Shown in pieces: positions 15,589 through 24,337 of a DNA stretch of 64,000 bases. The DNA is taken from NCBI GenBank assembly GCA_045648765.1, contig JAZROQ010000041.1, positions 62,001 to 126,000 of the forward strand. The letters run 5' to 3'. The notes beneath the pieces were generated by a model that was given only the letters and a program-made list of their open reading frames with translations, searched no databases and was not told the DNA's origin. Source of the stretch: RGIG3009 sp045648765 (lineage in GTDB: Bacteria > Bacillota > Clostridia > Oscillospirales > Acutalibacteraceae). The translations under genes and the position numbers were made by a program. Every line of letters begins with the position of its first letter. The first letter of the stretch is position 1.

Positions 15589-16638
15589 TTGCTGGTTTTT
15601 TCAAAATTCATACAACTTCTTTTTTCCAACCCCTTCTTTTTTATAACTGTTCTTTTGACTATGGGGGTAATTTTTGTCAACGGTTGGACAGATGCGCCAA
15701 ACGCCATTGCCACTTGCGTTGCCACAAGATGTTTAAAACCGAAAAAAGCGGTAATGATGTCGGCTGTTTTTAATTTTTTAGGCGTGTTAGTCATGACATT
15801 TATTAACAGTAAAGTAGCGACGACCATTAAGAATATGGTGGATTTTGGCAACAATGCCTTTGAAGCACAAACAGTACTTTGTGCTTCGTTATTTGCTATT
15901 ATTTTGTGGGCAACATTAGCTTGGATTTTTGGAATCCCCACGAGCGAAAGCCACGCTTTGATAGCAGGGCTTTCCGGCGCCGCCATTGCTTTGCATAATG
16001 GTTTTAACGGTATTCATTCTCACGAATGGATAAAAGTGATTTACGGACTGATATTCTCTTCTCTTTTAGGTTTTGCTGCCGGCCTTTTTTTTGCCAAATT
16101 GACAGAGTTTTTCTTTCGTAAAACCAACCGATGCAAAACTTCTGTTTTTTTTAAAAAAGCACAAATATTTGGTGGCGCCGCCATGTCGTTTATGCACGGT
16201 GCGCAAGATGGACAAAAATTCATGGGTGTCTTTATTTTAGTAATTGCACTCACTAACGGAAACACTGATTTTGGAAGTGCTACACCGCCTTTTTGGATGA
16301 TGCTGATATGTTCTTTGCTCATGTCTGTTGGGACATCCCTTGGCGGTTATAAAATTATTAAGTCGGTTGGAATGGATATGGTTAAATTAGAACCATACCA
16401 AGGTTTTTCTGCCGATATAGCCGGTGCGTTTTGCTTGCTGATATCTTCTCTTTTGGGCTTTCCTGTCAGCACAACACACACAAAAACAACCGCCATTATG
16501 GGCGTTGGGGCAACCAAACGATTATCAGCCATTGATTTCGGTGTGGTGAAAAACATGGTGTTCACTTGGTTTCTTACTTTCCCCGGTTGCGGTTTAATCG
16601 GATTTTTTTTAGCAAAAGTTTTTATGACGATTTTTTAA
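15589..16638 (+). CDS. PiT-family inorganic phosphate transporter
   Basis: The protein is 349 residues, mostly hydrophobic, with about ten membrane segments. The duplicated PiT signature is clear: GWTDAPNAIATCVATR near residue 28 with TSESHALI following, then HGAQDGQKFMGV and GFPVSTTHTKT in the second half. It should carry phosphate with a cation (H+ or Na+) across the cytoplasmic membrane. The start is TTG at 15589, nine bases after AAGGAGG. The longer ATG frame begins inside the upstream terminator and is rejected. No DUF47 regulator, a frequent partner, is adjacent. No clear promoter lies between the terminator and the gene. Confidence 0.92.
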   Translation: MLVFSKFIQLLFSNPFFFITVLLTMGVIFVNGWTDAPNAIATCVATRCLKPKKAVMMSAVFNFLGVLVMTFINSKVATTIKNMVDFGNNAFEAQTVLCASLFAIILWATLAWIFGIPTSESHALIAGLSGAAIALHNGFNGIHSHEWIKVIYGLIFSSLLGFAAGLFFAKLTEFFFRKTNRCKTSVFFKKAQIFGGAAMSFMHGAQDGQKFMGVFILVIALTNGNTDFGSATPPFWMMLICSLLMSVGTSLGGYKIIKSVGMDMVKLEPYQGFSADIAGAFCLLISSLLGFPVSTTHTKTTAIMGVGATKRLSAIDFGVVKNMVFTWFLTFPGCGLIGFFLAKVFMTIF

Positions 16639-16646
16639 TAAAACAA

Positions 16647-16686
16647 CAAAAAGCACCTGTATGTCCAATACATACAGGTGCTTTTT
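16647..16686. terminator. Bidirectional intrinsic terminator between pit and ftsH
   Basis: A perfect stem (AAAAAGCACCTGTATG with its complement, 7-base loop) is flanked by A and T runs. It can end both the plus-strand transporter and the minus-strand ftsH transcripts. Confidence 0.9.
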
Positions 16687-16690
16687 ATAA

Positions 16691-18610
16691 TCAATCGTGC
16701 GGCGTAAATAACGACAAGGACGAATATTCCGGAATTTCTTTACCTTCCATAGCAGCAACAAATTGGTCACCGCTCATCTTTTCGTTCTCTATTAAATATT
16801 CTGCAATTAGATGCAGTTTTTCACGTGCTTCTGTTAATTTTTGCGTGGTACGCTTATAGGCATCGGTGATGATTTTGCTGATTTCCTCATCAATTAACGC
16901 AGCAATTTCTTCGGAATAATTGCGAGTATGACCAAAATCACGCCCCAAAAACACTTCGTTTGAATCTGAAGAACCAAATACAACCGGACCCAGTTTTTTG
17001 CTCATACCGTACTTAGTAACCATTTTTCTGGCTGTTTCGGTAGAACGTTCCAAGTCGTTAGATGCACCGGTAGAAATATCACCAATTATCAGTTCTTCGG
17101 CAACACGACCACCCAATAGAACTTCAATATCCTCTAACATACGGTTTTTCGTCAAATGTTGATGATCATTTGAGGGTAAGTTCATGGTAAAGCCGGCAGC
17201 CATACCGCGCGGGATAATTGAAATTTGGTGTACGGGGTCTTGTGTGGGACAATAGTACGAAACAATGGCATGACCTGCTTCGTGGAAAGCGGTGATGCGT
17301 TTGTCGCGTTCAGAAATTACGTGACTGCGTTTTTCTGTGCCCATAATCACTTTCAGCGTTGCTTCTTCCACTTCTTCCATTGTCAAGGAATGATGTCCTC
17401 GGCGAGCCGCCAACAAGGCAGATTCATTCAACAAGTTTTCTAAATCCGCTCCGGTGAAACCAACCGTAGCTTTGGCAATTACCGAAAGATCCACATCCGG
17501 TCCCAAGGGTTTTCCTTTGGCGTGTACACGAAGAATGGCTTCTCGTCCCTTAACATCGGGATAATTCACCACCACTTGTCTGTCAAAACGACCCGGACGC
17601 ATCAAAGCGGGATCCAAAATATCAGGACGGTTGGTGGCTGCCATCATAATAACGCCTTCGTTGGCGCCAAATCCATCCATTTCTACTAACAATTGGTTAA
17701 GTGTTTGCTCTCTTTCATCGTGCCCACCGCCTAAACCGGCGCCACGTTGACGACCAACCGCATCGATTTCATCGATAAAAATAATGCAGGGAGAGTTTTT
17801 CTTGGCTTGTTCAAACAAATCACGAACACGCGAAGCACCCACACCGACATACATTTCCACAAAATCGGAACCCGAAATCGAAAAAAACGGTACGCCTGCT
17901 TCACCTGCAACAGCGCGAGCTAACAAGGTTTTACCGGTGCCCGGAGGGCCCACCAGCAAAACGCCTTTTGGAACACGGGCACCCAGTTCCATAAACTTTT
18001 TGGGGGAACGTAAGAACTCAACAATTTCTTGCAGTTCTTCTTTTTCTTCGTCTGCACCGGCAACGTCGTCAAACGTTGTTTTTCGTTTTTCGTCGGTGGG
18101 TTGTTTGATCTTGGCTTTTCCAAAGCCCATCATTTTGGAACCGCCATCCATCCCCGAGAAAGATCGACGCATCCAAATCCACATAGCAACAAACAAGCCC
18201 GCCATTAAAAGTGACGGTAAAATATTACCCCAAGGAATGGTCGTAGGTTGCGTATAGTTATATGTGGTAACCTTTGCCAAATAGGGCTGAATATCTTGCA
18301 CAAATAAACTAACGTTGGGGGCTGCGTAAGTTATAACGTCTTTTTCGTCAACTTTATCATCTTTATTGATATCGGTACGAAACTCCGGCTTTAAAAGAAT
18401 GTTGGCAACGCCGTTTGTGAGATTAAAATCAAGCTTTTCAACTTGCTCATTTTGGAACAAACGAACGTAGTCGGAATATACCATATCCTGTTTTTTGCTT
18501 TGCGGACTAAACAAAAACAGCCAAACAATGATGACAACCAAAACAGGAAGCCCGATAATCAAGCCAATGTTTCGAAAAAACTTACCAAAATTATTGTTAT
18601 TTGACTCCAC
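16691..18610 (-). CDS. ftsH: ATP-dependent zinc metalloprotease FtsH
   Basis: A 639-residue membrane AAA+ protease. Membrane segments lie at about 14-34 and 129-147 around an extracytoplasmic domain. The Walker A motif GPPGTGKT is at 221-228, Walker B IIFIDEID at 277-284, the SRH arginines follow, and HEAGH is at 443-447 with the third zinc ligand Asp in GASNDLERS. It degrades membrane and regulatory proteins. The start is GTG at 18610 with AAGGAG upstream; no closer ATG is in frame. It is the last gene of a long minus-strand operon after hpt. Residues 80-91 in the extracytoplasmic domain form a calcium-loop-like D-x-N-x-D pattern not usual for FtsH. Confidence 0.97.
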   Translation of the reverse strand: MESNNNNFGKFFRNIGLIIGLPVLVVIIVWLFLFSPQSKKQDMVYSDYVRLFQNEQVEKLDFNLTNGVANILLKPEFRTDINKDDKVDEKDVITYAAPNVSLFVQDIQPYLAKVTTYNYTQPTTIPWGNILPSLLMAGLFVAMWIWMRRSFSGMDGGSKMMGFGKAKIKQPTDEKRKTTFDDVAGADEEKEELQEIVEFLRSPKKFMELGARVPKGVLLVGPPGTGKTLLARAVAGEAGVPFFSISGSDFVEMYVGVGASRVRDLFEQAKKNSPCIIFIDEIDAVGRQRGAGLGGGHDEREQTLNQLLVEMDGFGANEGVIMMAATNRPDILDPALMRPGRFDRQVVVNYPDVKGREAILRVHAKGKPLGPDVDLSVIAKATVGFTGADLENLLNESALLAARRGHHSLTMEEVEEATLKVIMGTEKRSHVISERDKRITAFHEAGHAIVSYYCPTQDPVHQISIIPRGMAAGFTMNLPSNDHQHLTKNRMLEDIEVLLGGRVAEELIIGDISTGASNDLERSTETARKMVTKYGMSKKLGPVVFGSSDSNEVFLGRDFGHTRNYSEEIAALIDEEISKIITDAYKRTTQKLTEAREKLHLIAEYLIENEKMSGDQFVAAMEGKEIPEYSSLSLFTPHD

Positions 18611-18616
18611 TCATCC

Positions 18617-19171
18617 TCACTCCTTTTCGTGAGTATATACTTCCGGCTTTAACACGGCAACATAAGGTATGTTACGGTATTTTTCCGAATAATCCAAGCC
18701 GTAACCGACAATAAAAGCATCCGGAATAGATGCGCCGATATAATCAGCATGAACATTGATGCGACGACGCTCCGGTTTATCTAAAAATGTGCACAGTCGT
18801 ATACTGCTTGGATTTCTAGCTGATAAATTTTTGAGCAAATACGAAAGAGTAACACCGGAATCTAAAATATCTTCAACAACCAATACATCTTTACCTTCCA
18901 ATGAAGCATCCAAATCTTTAAGTATGCGGACTTCACCGGTAGTGCTTGTTCCCGAACCATAACTGGAAACAGACAAGAAATCAATAGAACACGGCACAGT
19001 AATATGCCGCATTAAATCTGCCATAAAAATTAAAGAACCTTTTAACACACTAACTAATAACAGGTTTTTACCTTCATAATCTTTACTGATTTGTTGTCCC
19101 ATATTCTTAACAATCTCGGCAATTTTTTCTTCACTAAGAAGAATTTCACTTAAATCATCGTACATGCTCAT
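18617..19171 (-). CDS. hpt: Hypoxanthine phosphoribosyltransferase
   Basis: The 184-residue enzyme salvages hypoxanthine or guanine with PRPP to IMP or GMP. The PRPP loop VVEDILDSGVTL is near residue 100. The SSYGSGTSTTG flexible loop is near 65, and YIGASIPDAFIVGYGLDYSEKYR near the C-terminus fixes purine recognition. The ATG at 19171 overlaps the tilS stop by one base (TAATG) and has GGAGG seven bases upstream, so the pair is translationally coupled. A second ATG six bases on is possible. The tilS-hpt-ftsH order is conserved in Firmicutes. Confidence 0.96.
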   Translation of the reverse strand: MSMYDDLSEILLSEEKIAEIVKNMGQQISKDYEGKNLLLVSVLKGSLIFMADLMRHITVPCSIDFLSVSSYGSGTSTTGEVRILKDLDASLEGKDVLVVEDILDSGVTLSYLLKNLSARNPSSIRLCTFLDKPERRRINVHADYIGASIPDAFIVGYGLDYSEKYRNIPYVAVLKPEVYTHEKE

Positions 19172-20517
19172 TATACTTCCTCCACTTTTTCCAAAACACA
19201 AACATAAGTAGTGTTATTTGAAATTTTAACACGTTCATCGGCACCAAAGCCAAAGACCGCAACAATTCCCGCTTCGTCACACAAAATCGGCAAAGAATCG
19301 CGCTGAGTAACTTTGTATTCGTTAAATAATTTTTTTAATGTTTTACCGCAACCACGACCTACGGGATGAAACATATCCCCTTCTAAACGTTGCCGAAAAA
19401 TCAAAGTACCGTTAATTTTATCATAATCAAAAGCGTTTTTAAATATGTTTTTGTCATTTTTTAGTTTTTGTTCATATTCTTTTTTGGAATATTGGTGAAT
19501 ACGATATGCGAAATCTCCTATCACATAAGATTCATCAAAAATAACGGTATGTGAAAAAGGCAAAACTTTTTCATTATCTGATACGATACTTGCCGTATTT
19601 TGAGAAACAACAAATCGTTTGTTTTCGCCCAGCGTAACCGCACCACCGTTTTTTAGTGCTGATTGAGCCAATCGCAGGTGTTTTTCTTCACATTGACCAA
19701 ACAATCGTTGCAAAGTAAAAAATAGCAGCGTTTGCGGTAACAATAACAGTTTCTCTCGTGAATAGCAATTCGGACTCAAAAAAGCTTCTCGCTCCGCTTT
19801 TTGAGACAAATCATCTATGAACTCAAACAATTCTTGCGCTTGGTCAGAAAAACGGCAAAGTGCTTCTTCTGCCTTGGGATTAATTTCTTTCATAGCAGGA
19901 ATCACTTGCAACCGAACACGGTTTCGAGAAAAGGTGGCATCTAAATTAGTGCTATCTGTTACATATGGCAAGTGGTGCAAAACGCAATATTCCTCCACGT
20001 CTTTTCGCGTACAATTGATTAATGGTCGAATGACCTTGTCGCGTTTAACAGGGATACCGGATGCACCACGAATGCTGCTGCCACGACAAAGGTGTAACAA
20101 CACTGTTTCGGCATTATCACTGGCCGTGTGCGCTGTTGCGATGACAGCATTTTGAAAAGAAGAACAAACATCTTCAAACAAACGATACCGTAAGATACGT
20201 CCCGCTTCTTCCAAACCAATTTTTTGTTCTTTGGCAAAAGCGGTAACATCTACACAAAATGTGCGAAGCGGCACATTCCATTGCTGGCACAAGTCTGCAA
20301 CAAAATGACTGTCACGTTCGGATTCCTCGCCGCGTAAACCATGATTAACATGTACTGCCACAACTGTTTCGAAAGATAGTTCTTCTTTTAGTGACAGTAA
20401 AATATGTAACAACGCTACCGAATCGGCACCACCGGAAACACCAACAACAACAGTTGACCCCTGTGACAACAAATCGTTTTGCCGAATGGTAGACAATGCT
20501 TTGCTTTGAGCGCTCAT
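19171..20517 (-). CDS. tilS: tRNA(Ile)-lysidine synthase
   Basis: A 448-residue enzyme that uses ATP to attach lysine to C34 of the CAU-anticodon tRNA(Ile), changing its decoding to AUA. The N-terminal PP-loop is SGGADSVALL near residue 27. The N-type ATPase core contains HVNHGLRGEESERDSHF and ATAHTASDNAETVLLHLCRGS. The C-terminal substrate domains end with GCGKTLKKLFNEY. The ATG at 20517 is preferred because AAGGA sits 8 bases upstream; the ATG at 20526 would have no spacing from it. The gene begins a few bases after the dnaB stop. Confidence 0.95.
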   Translation of the reverse strand: MSAQSKALSTIRQNDLLSQGSTVVVGVSGGADSVALLHILLSLKEELSFETVVAVHVNHGLRGEESERDSHFVADLCQQWNVPLRTFCVDVTAFAKEQKIGLEEAGRILRYRLFEDVCSSFQNAVIATAHTASDNAETVLLHLCRGSSIRGASGIPVKRDKVIRPLINCTRKDVEEYCVLHHLPYVTDSTNLDATFSRNRVRLQVIPAMKEINPKAEEALCRFSDQAQELFEFIDDLSQKAEREAFLSPNCYSREKLLLLPQTLLFFTLQRLFGQCEEKHLRLAQSALKNGGAVTLGENKRFVVSQNTASIVSDNEKVLPFSHTVIFDESYVIGDFAYRIHQYSKKEYEQKLKNDKNIFKNAFDYDKINGTLIFRQRLEGDMFHPVGRGCGKTLKKLFNEYKVTQRDSLPILCDEAGIVAVFGFGADERVKISNNTTYVCVLEKVEEV

Positions 20518-20522
20518 TGCTA

Positions 20523-21872
20523 TCATCCTTCACGTTGGGTATCCAAAGAGGTGAATTGTGTAAATTCTCCTTGGAAAGCTAAGTTAACTGTTCCTAACTC
20601 ACCATGACGGTTTTTAGCAACAATCACCTCTGCCGTTCCATTAGGCACAGCGGTTGGATCACTTTTTTCGTTACGATAATATTCATCACGATACAAGAAT
20701 AAAACTTGGTCGGCATCTTGTTCGATAGAACCGGATTCACGCAGATCCGCCAATGCCGGACGATGGTTAGCTTGTTTTTCAGTTGTACGCGCCAACTGTG
20801 CACAAACCAACACCGGAATATTTAATTCTTTTGCCATGATTTTAAGACTACGTGTAATTTCGGAAACTTCTTGCACACGATTTTCGGTGCGTTTTCCGGA
20901 ATGCATCAATTGCAAATAGTCAATTACGACAAATCCTACGTCTTTTAAGCGGCGTAATCTGGCTTTCATGGTTGGAACGGTAATATTTGCTGTCTCGTCT
21001 AAATAGATCGGCGCTTGGCCCAATTGGCTGGCGGCATATGCCATCCGAGTCCACTCATCAGGCGTTAAATTGCCGGTACGCAACTTTTTGGAAGAAACAC
21101 GCGCCTCGGACGACAAAAAGCGGTTTACCATTTGTTCGCGCGACATTTCCAAGTTAAATACCGCTACGGTACGTTTTTGTTGCATAGCAACGTTACGTGC
21201 CAAATTGAGCGCAAAGCTGGTTTTACCCATACCGGGACGGGCACCCACAATAATTAAGTCGGAACGATTTAAGCCGGTGGTGATAGCATCCAAAGCACTG
21301 ATGCCGGTGGGGATACCCAAATACAGATCCCGTTCTGCGGATGTGAGTTTGTTATACATTTCGTAGTTAGAGGCAATCACTTCGCGAATCGGCACCAAAC
21401 CATCTTGGTGACGGTCTTGCCGAATTTCAAAAATGCGTTGTTCGGCAGAATCGATCAAAACAGAAGGATCCACAGAGGGTTCCATGGCTTCTGTAGTGAT
21501 ATCGCGAGAAATACGAATCAAACGACGAACATCGAACTTTTCGCGTACTAAACGAGCGTAGTTGCCGATGTTAGAAATTGAGGGAACCATTTGTGCTAGT
21601 TTTAAAAGATAGGTTTTGCCCTCTTCACCCGAAAAATAGGATTCACTTTTTAAAGCATCTAACACCGTAACGAAATCGATTGTGGAAGATGTCATCAGTT
21701 TTTCCATCATAATGGCAAAAATTGCTTGATGTTCCGGCAAATAGAAATGCTCGGGGCGCAAAATATCCGCCACTTGATTAATACATTCGGGGTCCATTAA
21801 AACAGCGCCTAAAACAGCTTGTTCCGCTTCTAAACTGTAAGGAAGATTAAGTTCGTTGTAATTTTCCGGCAT
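20523..21872 (-). CDS. dnaB: Replicative DNA helicase
   Basis: The 449-residue DnaB/DnaC-type hexameric helicase has an N-terminal primase-interacting domain (SLEAEQAVLGAVLMDPE). Its RecA-like motor carries Walker A GARPGMGKTSFALN near residue 205 and the DnaB signature FVVIDYLQLMHS near 310. A DADQVLFLYRDEYY element lies near 395. It unwinds DNA at the replication fork. It is 21 bases downstream of rplI, the typical Firmicute arrangement. Confidence 0.97.
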   Translation of the reverse strand: MPENYNELNLPYSLEAEQAVLGAVLMDPECINQVADILRPEHFYLPEHQAIFAIMMEKLMTSSTIDFVTVLDALKSESYFSGEEGKTYLLKLAQMVPSISNIGNYARLVREKFDVRRLIRISRDITTEAMEPSVDPSVLIDSAEQRIFEIRQDRHQDGLVPIREVIASNYEMYNKLTSAERDLYLGIPTGISALDAITTGLNRSDLIIVGARPGMGKTSFALNLARNVAMQQKRTVAVFNLEMSREQMVNRFLSSEARVSSKKLRTGNLTPDEWTRMAYAASQLGQAPIYLDETANITVPTMKARLRRLKDVGFVVIDYLQLMHSGKRTENRVQEVSEITRSLKIMAKELNIPVLVCAQLARTTEKQANHRPALADLRESGSIEQDADQVLFLYRDEYYRNEKSDPTAVPNGTAEVIVAKNRHGELGTVNLAFQGEFTQFTSLDTQREG

Positions 21873-21893
21873 GACAACACGCCCTTTCTATGC

Positions 21894-22334
21894 TTATTCG
21901 CAAACAACAACCGTAATTTTGGTGGTGACACCTTGCGTGAATTTCAATTCTGCTTCGTACGAACCAAACGCTTTAACATCGTTCATTGAGATTTTACGCT
22001 TATCAATGGTAATGGAAAATTGTTCTTTGATTGCTTCTGCCACTTCTTTTGTTGTTACAGAACCGAACAATTTTCCGCCTTGTCCTGCCCGTGCTTTAAT
22101 CTTCACGGTTTTACCGGACAACGTGTTAGCAGCAGCTTCGGCTTCTTGCTTTTCCACTGCCAAATGATGCTTTTGAGCAGCTTCTTTGTTGCGCAAATCA
22201 TTCATTGCTTGTGCATCAGCCTCCACCGCTAAGCCGCGAGGCAACAAAAAATTACGAGCGTAGCCATCGGAAACTTGCACCAGTTCCCCTTTTTTGCCAT
22301 GACCTTTAACATCTTGTTTTAAAATCACTTTCAT
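21894..22334 (-). CDS. rplI: 50S ribosomal protein L9
   Basis: The 146-residue protein starts with the diagnostic N-terminal domain MKVILKQDVKGHGKKGELV and DGYARNFLLPRGLA, which binds 23S rRNA. The long connecting helix and C-terminal domain (AGQGGKLFGSVTTKEV) follow. Length is normal for the family. It sits between gdpP and dnaB, a neighbourhood shared with Bacillus and other Firmicutes. Confidence 0.97.
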   Translation of the reverse strand: MKVILKQDVKGHGKKGELVQVSDGYARNFLLPRGLAVEADAQAMNDLRNKEAAQKHHLAVEKQEAEAAANTLSGKTVKIKARAGQGGKLFGSVTTKEVAEAIKEQFSITIDKRKISMNDVKAFGSYEAELKFTQGVTTKITVVVCE

Positions 22335-22344
22335 AATATACTCT

Positions 22345-24312
22345 TCACCTTTCTTTGTGGTTTTCTTTTTTGTAAGAAGATATCACTTGACATAAGCGGT
22401 TTTCGGCTTCTTCAAGAGTGGTTTCTTTCAAAAAGGCACCCGCCATTGTTTGGTGTCCACCACCGCCCATCGATTCCATAATCAGTTGCACGTTTACGGT
22501 ACCGAAAGAACGAGCCGAAATATTAACCCCGCCATTTTCACTAAACAGAACAAAAGACGCATCTACGTTGCGCACCGACATTAGTTCGTCTGCCGCTTGT
22601 GCCGCAGCAATCCTTAAATTTTTATCTTCAATGTTGGCGCAAGCAACTGCCGTGTTATCGAATAGTTTGGCAGTTGCCATAATTTCTGCCTTGACTTGAT
22701 ACATAGACATATCTTCGGAAAACATGCGTTTTACCGCCACCGTATCTGCACCGGATTTTCGCAAAAACGCTGCAGCTTCAAATGTGCGAACACCTGCTTT
22801 CATAACAAACTGACGAGTATCCAACATGATTCCTGCCAACAAAGCCTCTGCTTCTAAACGAGAAAGTTTAACATCGGGCATGTATTGAATAACTTCTGCT
22901 GTCATCTCCGCCGCAGAACTGGCGTATGGTTCGTGATAAAACAGCAATGCATTATCGATATGTTCTACCATCTTGCGATGATGATCAATCACTACCACTT
23001 GCTTGGCTTTTTGATATAATTCAGGGAAATCCAAGCGACTTGGTTGGTGAATATCTGTGATAATCAATAACGTGTTATCGGTAATCATTGGAACAACATC
23101 TTCGATTTCGACAAAAACATCTTCTTTTCCTTGCGCGGAAAACCGATTAATCAATGCTTTTGCCAACGTTGTTTTTGGGTCATATACAACGTACGCAGAC
23201 TTACCCATATTACGACATATACAAGCCAATGCAGCAGCCGAACCCAAACAATCCAAGTCAGAATAACGGTGTCCCATCAAGATGACGTTTTCACTGTTTT
23301 GAATAATTTCTTGCAGCGCAGAAGCAATAACGCGCGGACGTACTTTTGTGCGTTTTTCCACGCTTTTGGAAATACCGCCATAGAAATCAAAACCGTTTTT
23401 GGTTTTTACAGCGGCTTGATCACCGCCGCGCCCCAGCGCCATATCTAACGCTTGACGAGATTGCTCTTCGGCTTGTGCAAAGGTCTTTCCCTTGCCAACA
23501 CCTATAGAAAGTGTAACGTTTTCCGTTTCGGTAGGCAAAGCTCGAACAGTATCCAAAACCGTAAAGCGCTGTGCCTCAATTTGTTCCAAGTCGCGTTGTT
23601 CTATCAAAGCAATATAGCGATACGTTCCACATTTTTTTAAAACACCGTTGTATGTTCCCATCCAATCTTCCAATATTGCTTCCACTTGAGAAATCAATCG
23701 TGCGCGATCACTTTCTCGTGAATTTTGAAGCACTTCTTCCCCATTGTCTATGAACAACGACAAAACAATTGGACGAGATGCAAAATATTCATTGGAAATG
23801 TTGTTTAATTCGGTAATATCGGCGCAATACAACAAGTAGCCTTGCTCGTTATCAAACAAAACTTCTTCTGTATACAAAGAAAAGGTTTTGTTTTGTGAAT
23901 GAATTTTAGATAAAAAACGGTTGGTTATCTTTTTGATAGACAAACCGTCAAAAACAGACGACAGTGCCTTGCCGTATGCGTCGGTTTCGTGCAAAATTTC
24001 TGCACGAAACAAATCGTTATACCAAAGCAATTGATCATTACAAGAAACCAAAGCAACCGGCATGGGAACGTCTTGCAAAGAATCACGTTTGTTATGAATA
24101 AGCATATCGGAAAGCTTTGTCAAATACTGCCGAACATACCGCTGAAACCGAAATTGACGAATTAAAAAAAACAAAAGAAAAGGAAGCGTAACAGTAGCTG
24201 CTATGTAAAATGCACCGCGATTAAGGAAGAAAACCACGAGCAACATCAGAGCTGCATACCCCAAAAAAGCCCATACGTTTGGTAACGAAAACGGGTGTTT
24301 TTTTTGCTTCAT
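22345..24312 (-). CDS. gdpP: Cyclic-di-AMP phosphodiesterase, GdpP-type DHH/DHHA1 protein
   Basis: The protein has 655 residues. Two membrane segments lie at about 12-50, a PAS-like domain at 75-165 and a degenerate GGDEF domain at 180-305. In the latter the active loop reads GRGGDQA, so no cyclase activity is expected. The DHH domain metal ligands are visible at His347, Asp351, Asp353, Asp420, the DHH at 442-444 and Asp498. The DHHA1 end carries GGGGHQ at 616-621. It hydrolyses c-di-AMP, controlling osmotic and wall homeostasis. It is encoded between RNase J and L9. Confidence 0.94.
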   Translation of the reverse strand: MKQKKHPFSLPNVWAFLGYAALMLLVVFFLNRGAFYIAATVTLPFLLFFLIRQFRFQRYVRQYLTKLSDMLIHNKRDSLQDVPMPVALVSCNDQLLWYNDLFRAEILHETDAYGKALSSVFDGLSIKKITNRFLSKIHSQNKTFSLYTEEVLFDNEQGYLLYCADITELNNISNEYFASRPIVLSLFIDNGEEVLQNSRESDRARLISQVEAILEDWMGTYNGVLKKCGTYRYIALIEQRDLEQIEAQRFTVLDTVRALPTETENVTLSIGVGKGKTFAQAEEQSRQALDMALGRGGDQAAVKTKNGFDFYGGISKSVEKRTKVRPRVIASALQEIIQNSENVILMGHRYSDLDCLGSAAALACICRNMGKSAYVVYDPKTTLAKALINRFSAQGKEDVFVEIEDVVPMITDNTLLIITDIHQPSRLDFPELYQKAKQVVVIDHHRKMVEHIDNALLFYHEPYASSAAEMTAEVIQYMPDVKLSRLEAEALLAGIMLDTRQFVMKAGVRTFEAAAFLRKSGADTVAVKRMFSEDMSMYQVKAEIMATAKLFDNTAVACANIEDKNLRIAAAQAADELMSVRNVDASFVLFSENGGVNISARSFGTVNVQLIMESMGGGGHQTMAGAFLKETTLEEAENRLCQVISSYKKENHKER

Positions 24313-24337
24313 GATTTTCCTCCTTTCTTTGGTGAAA

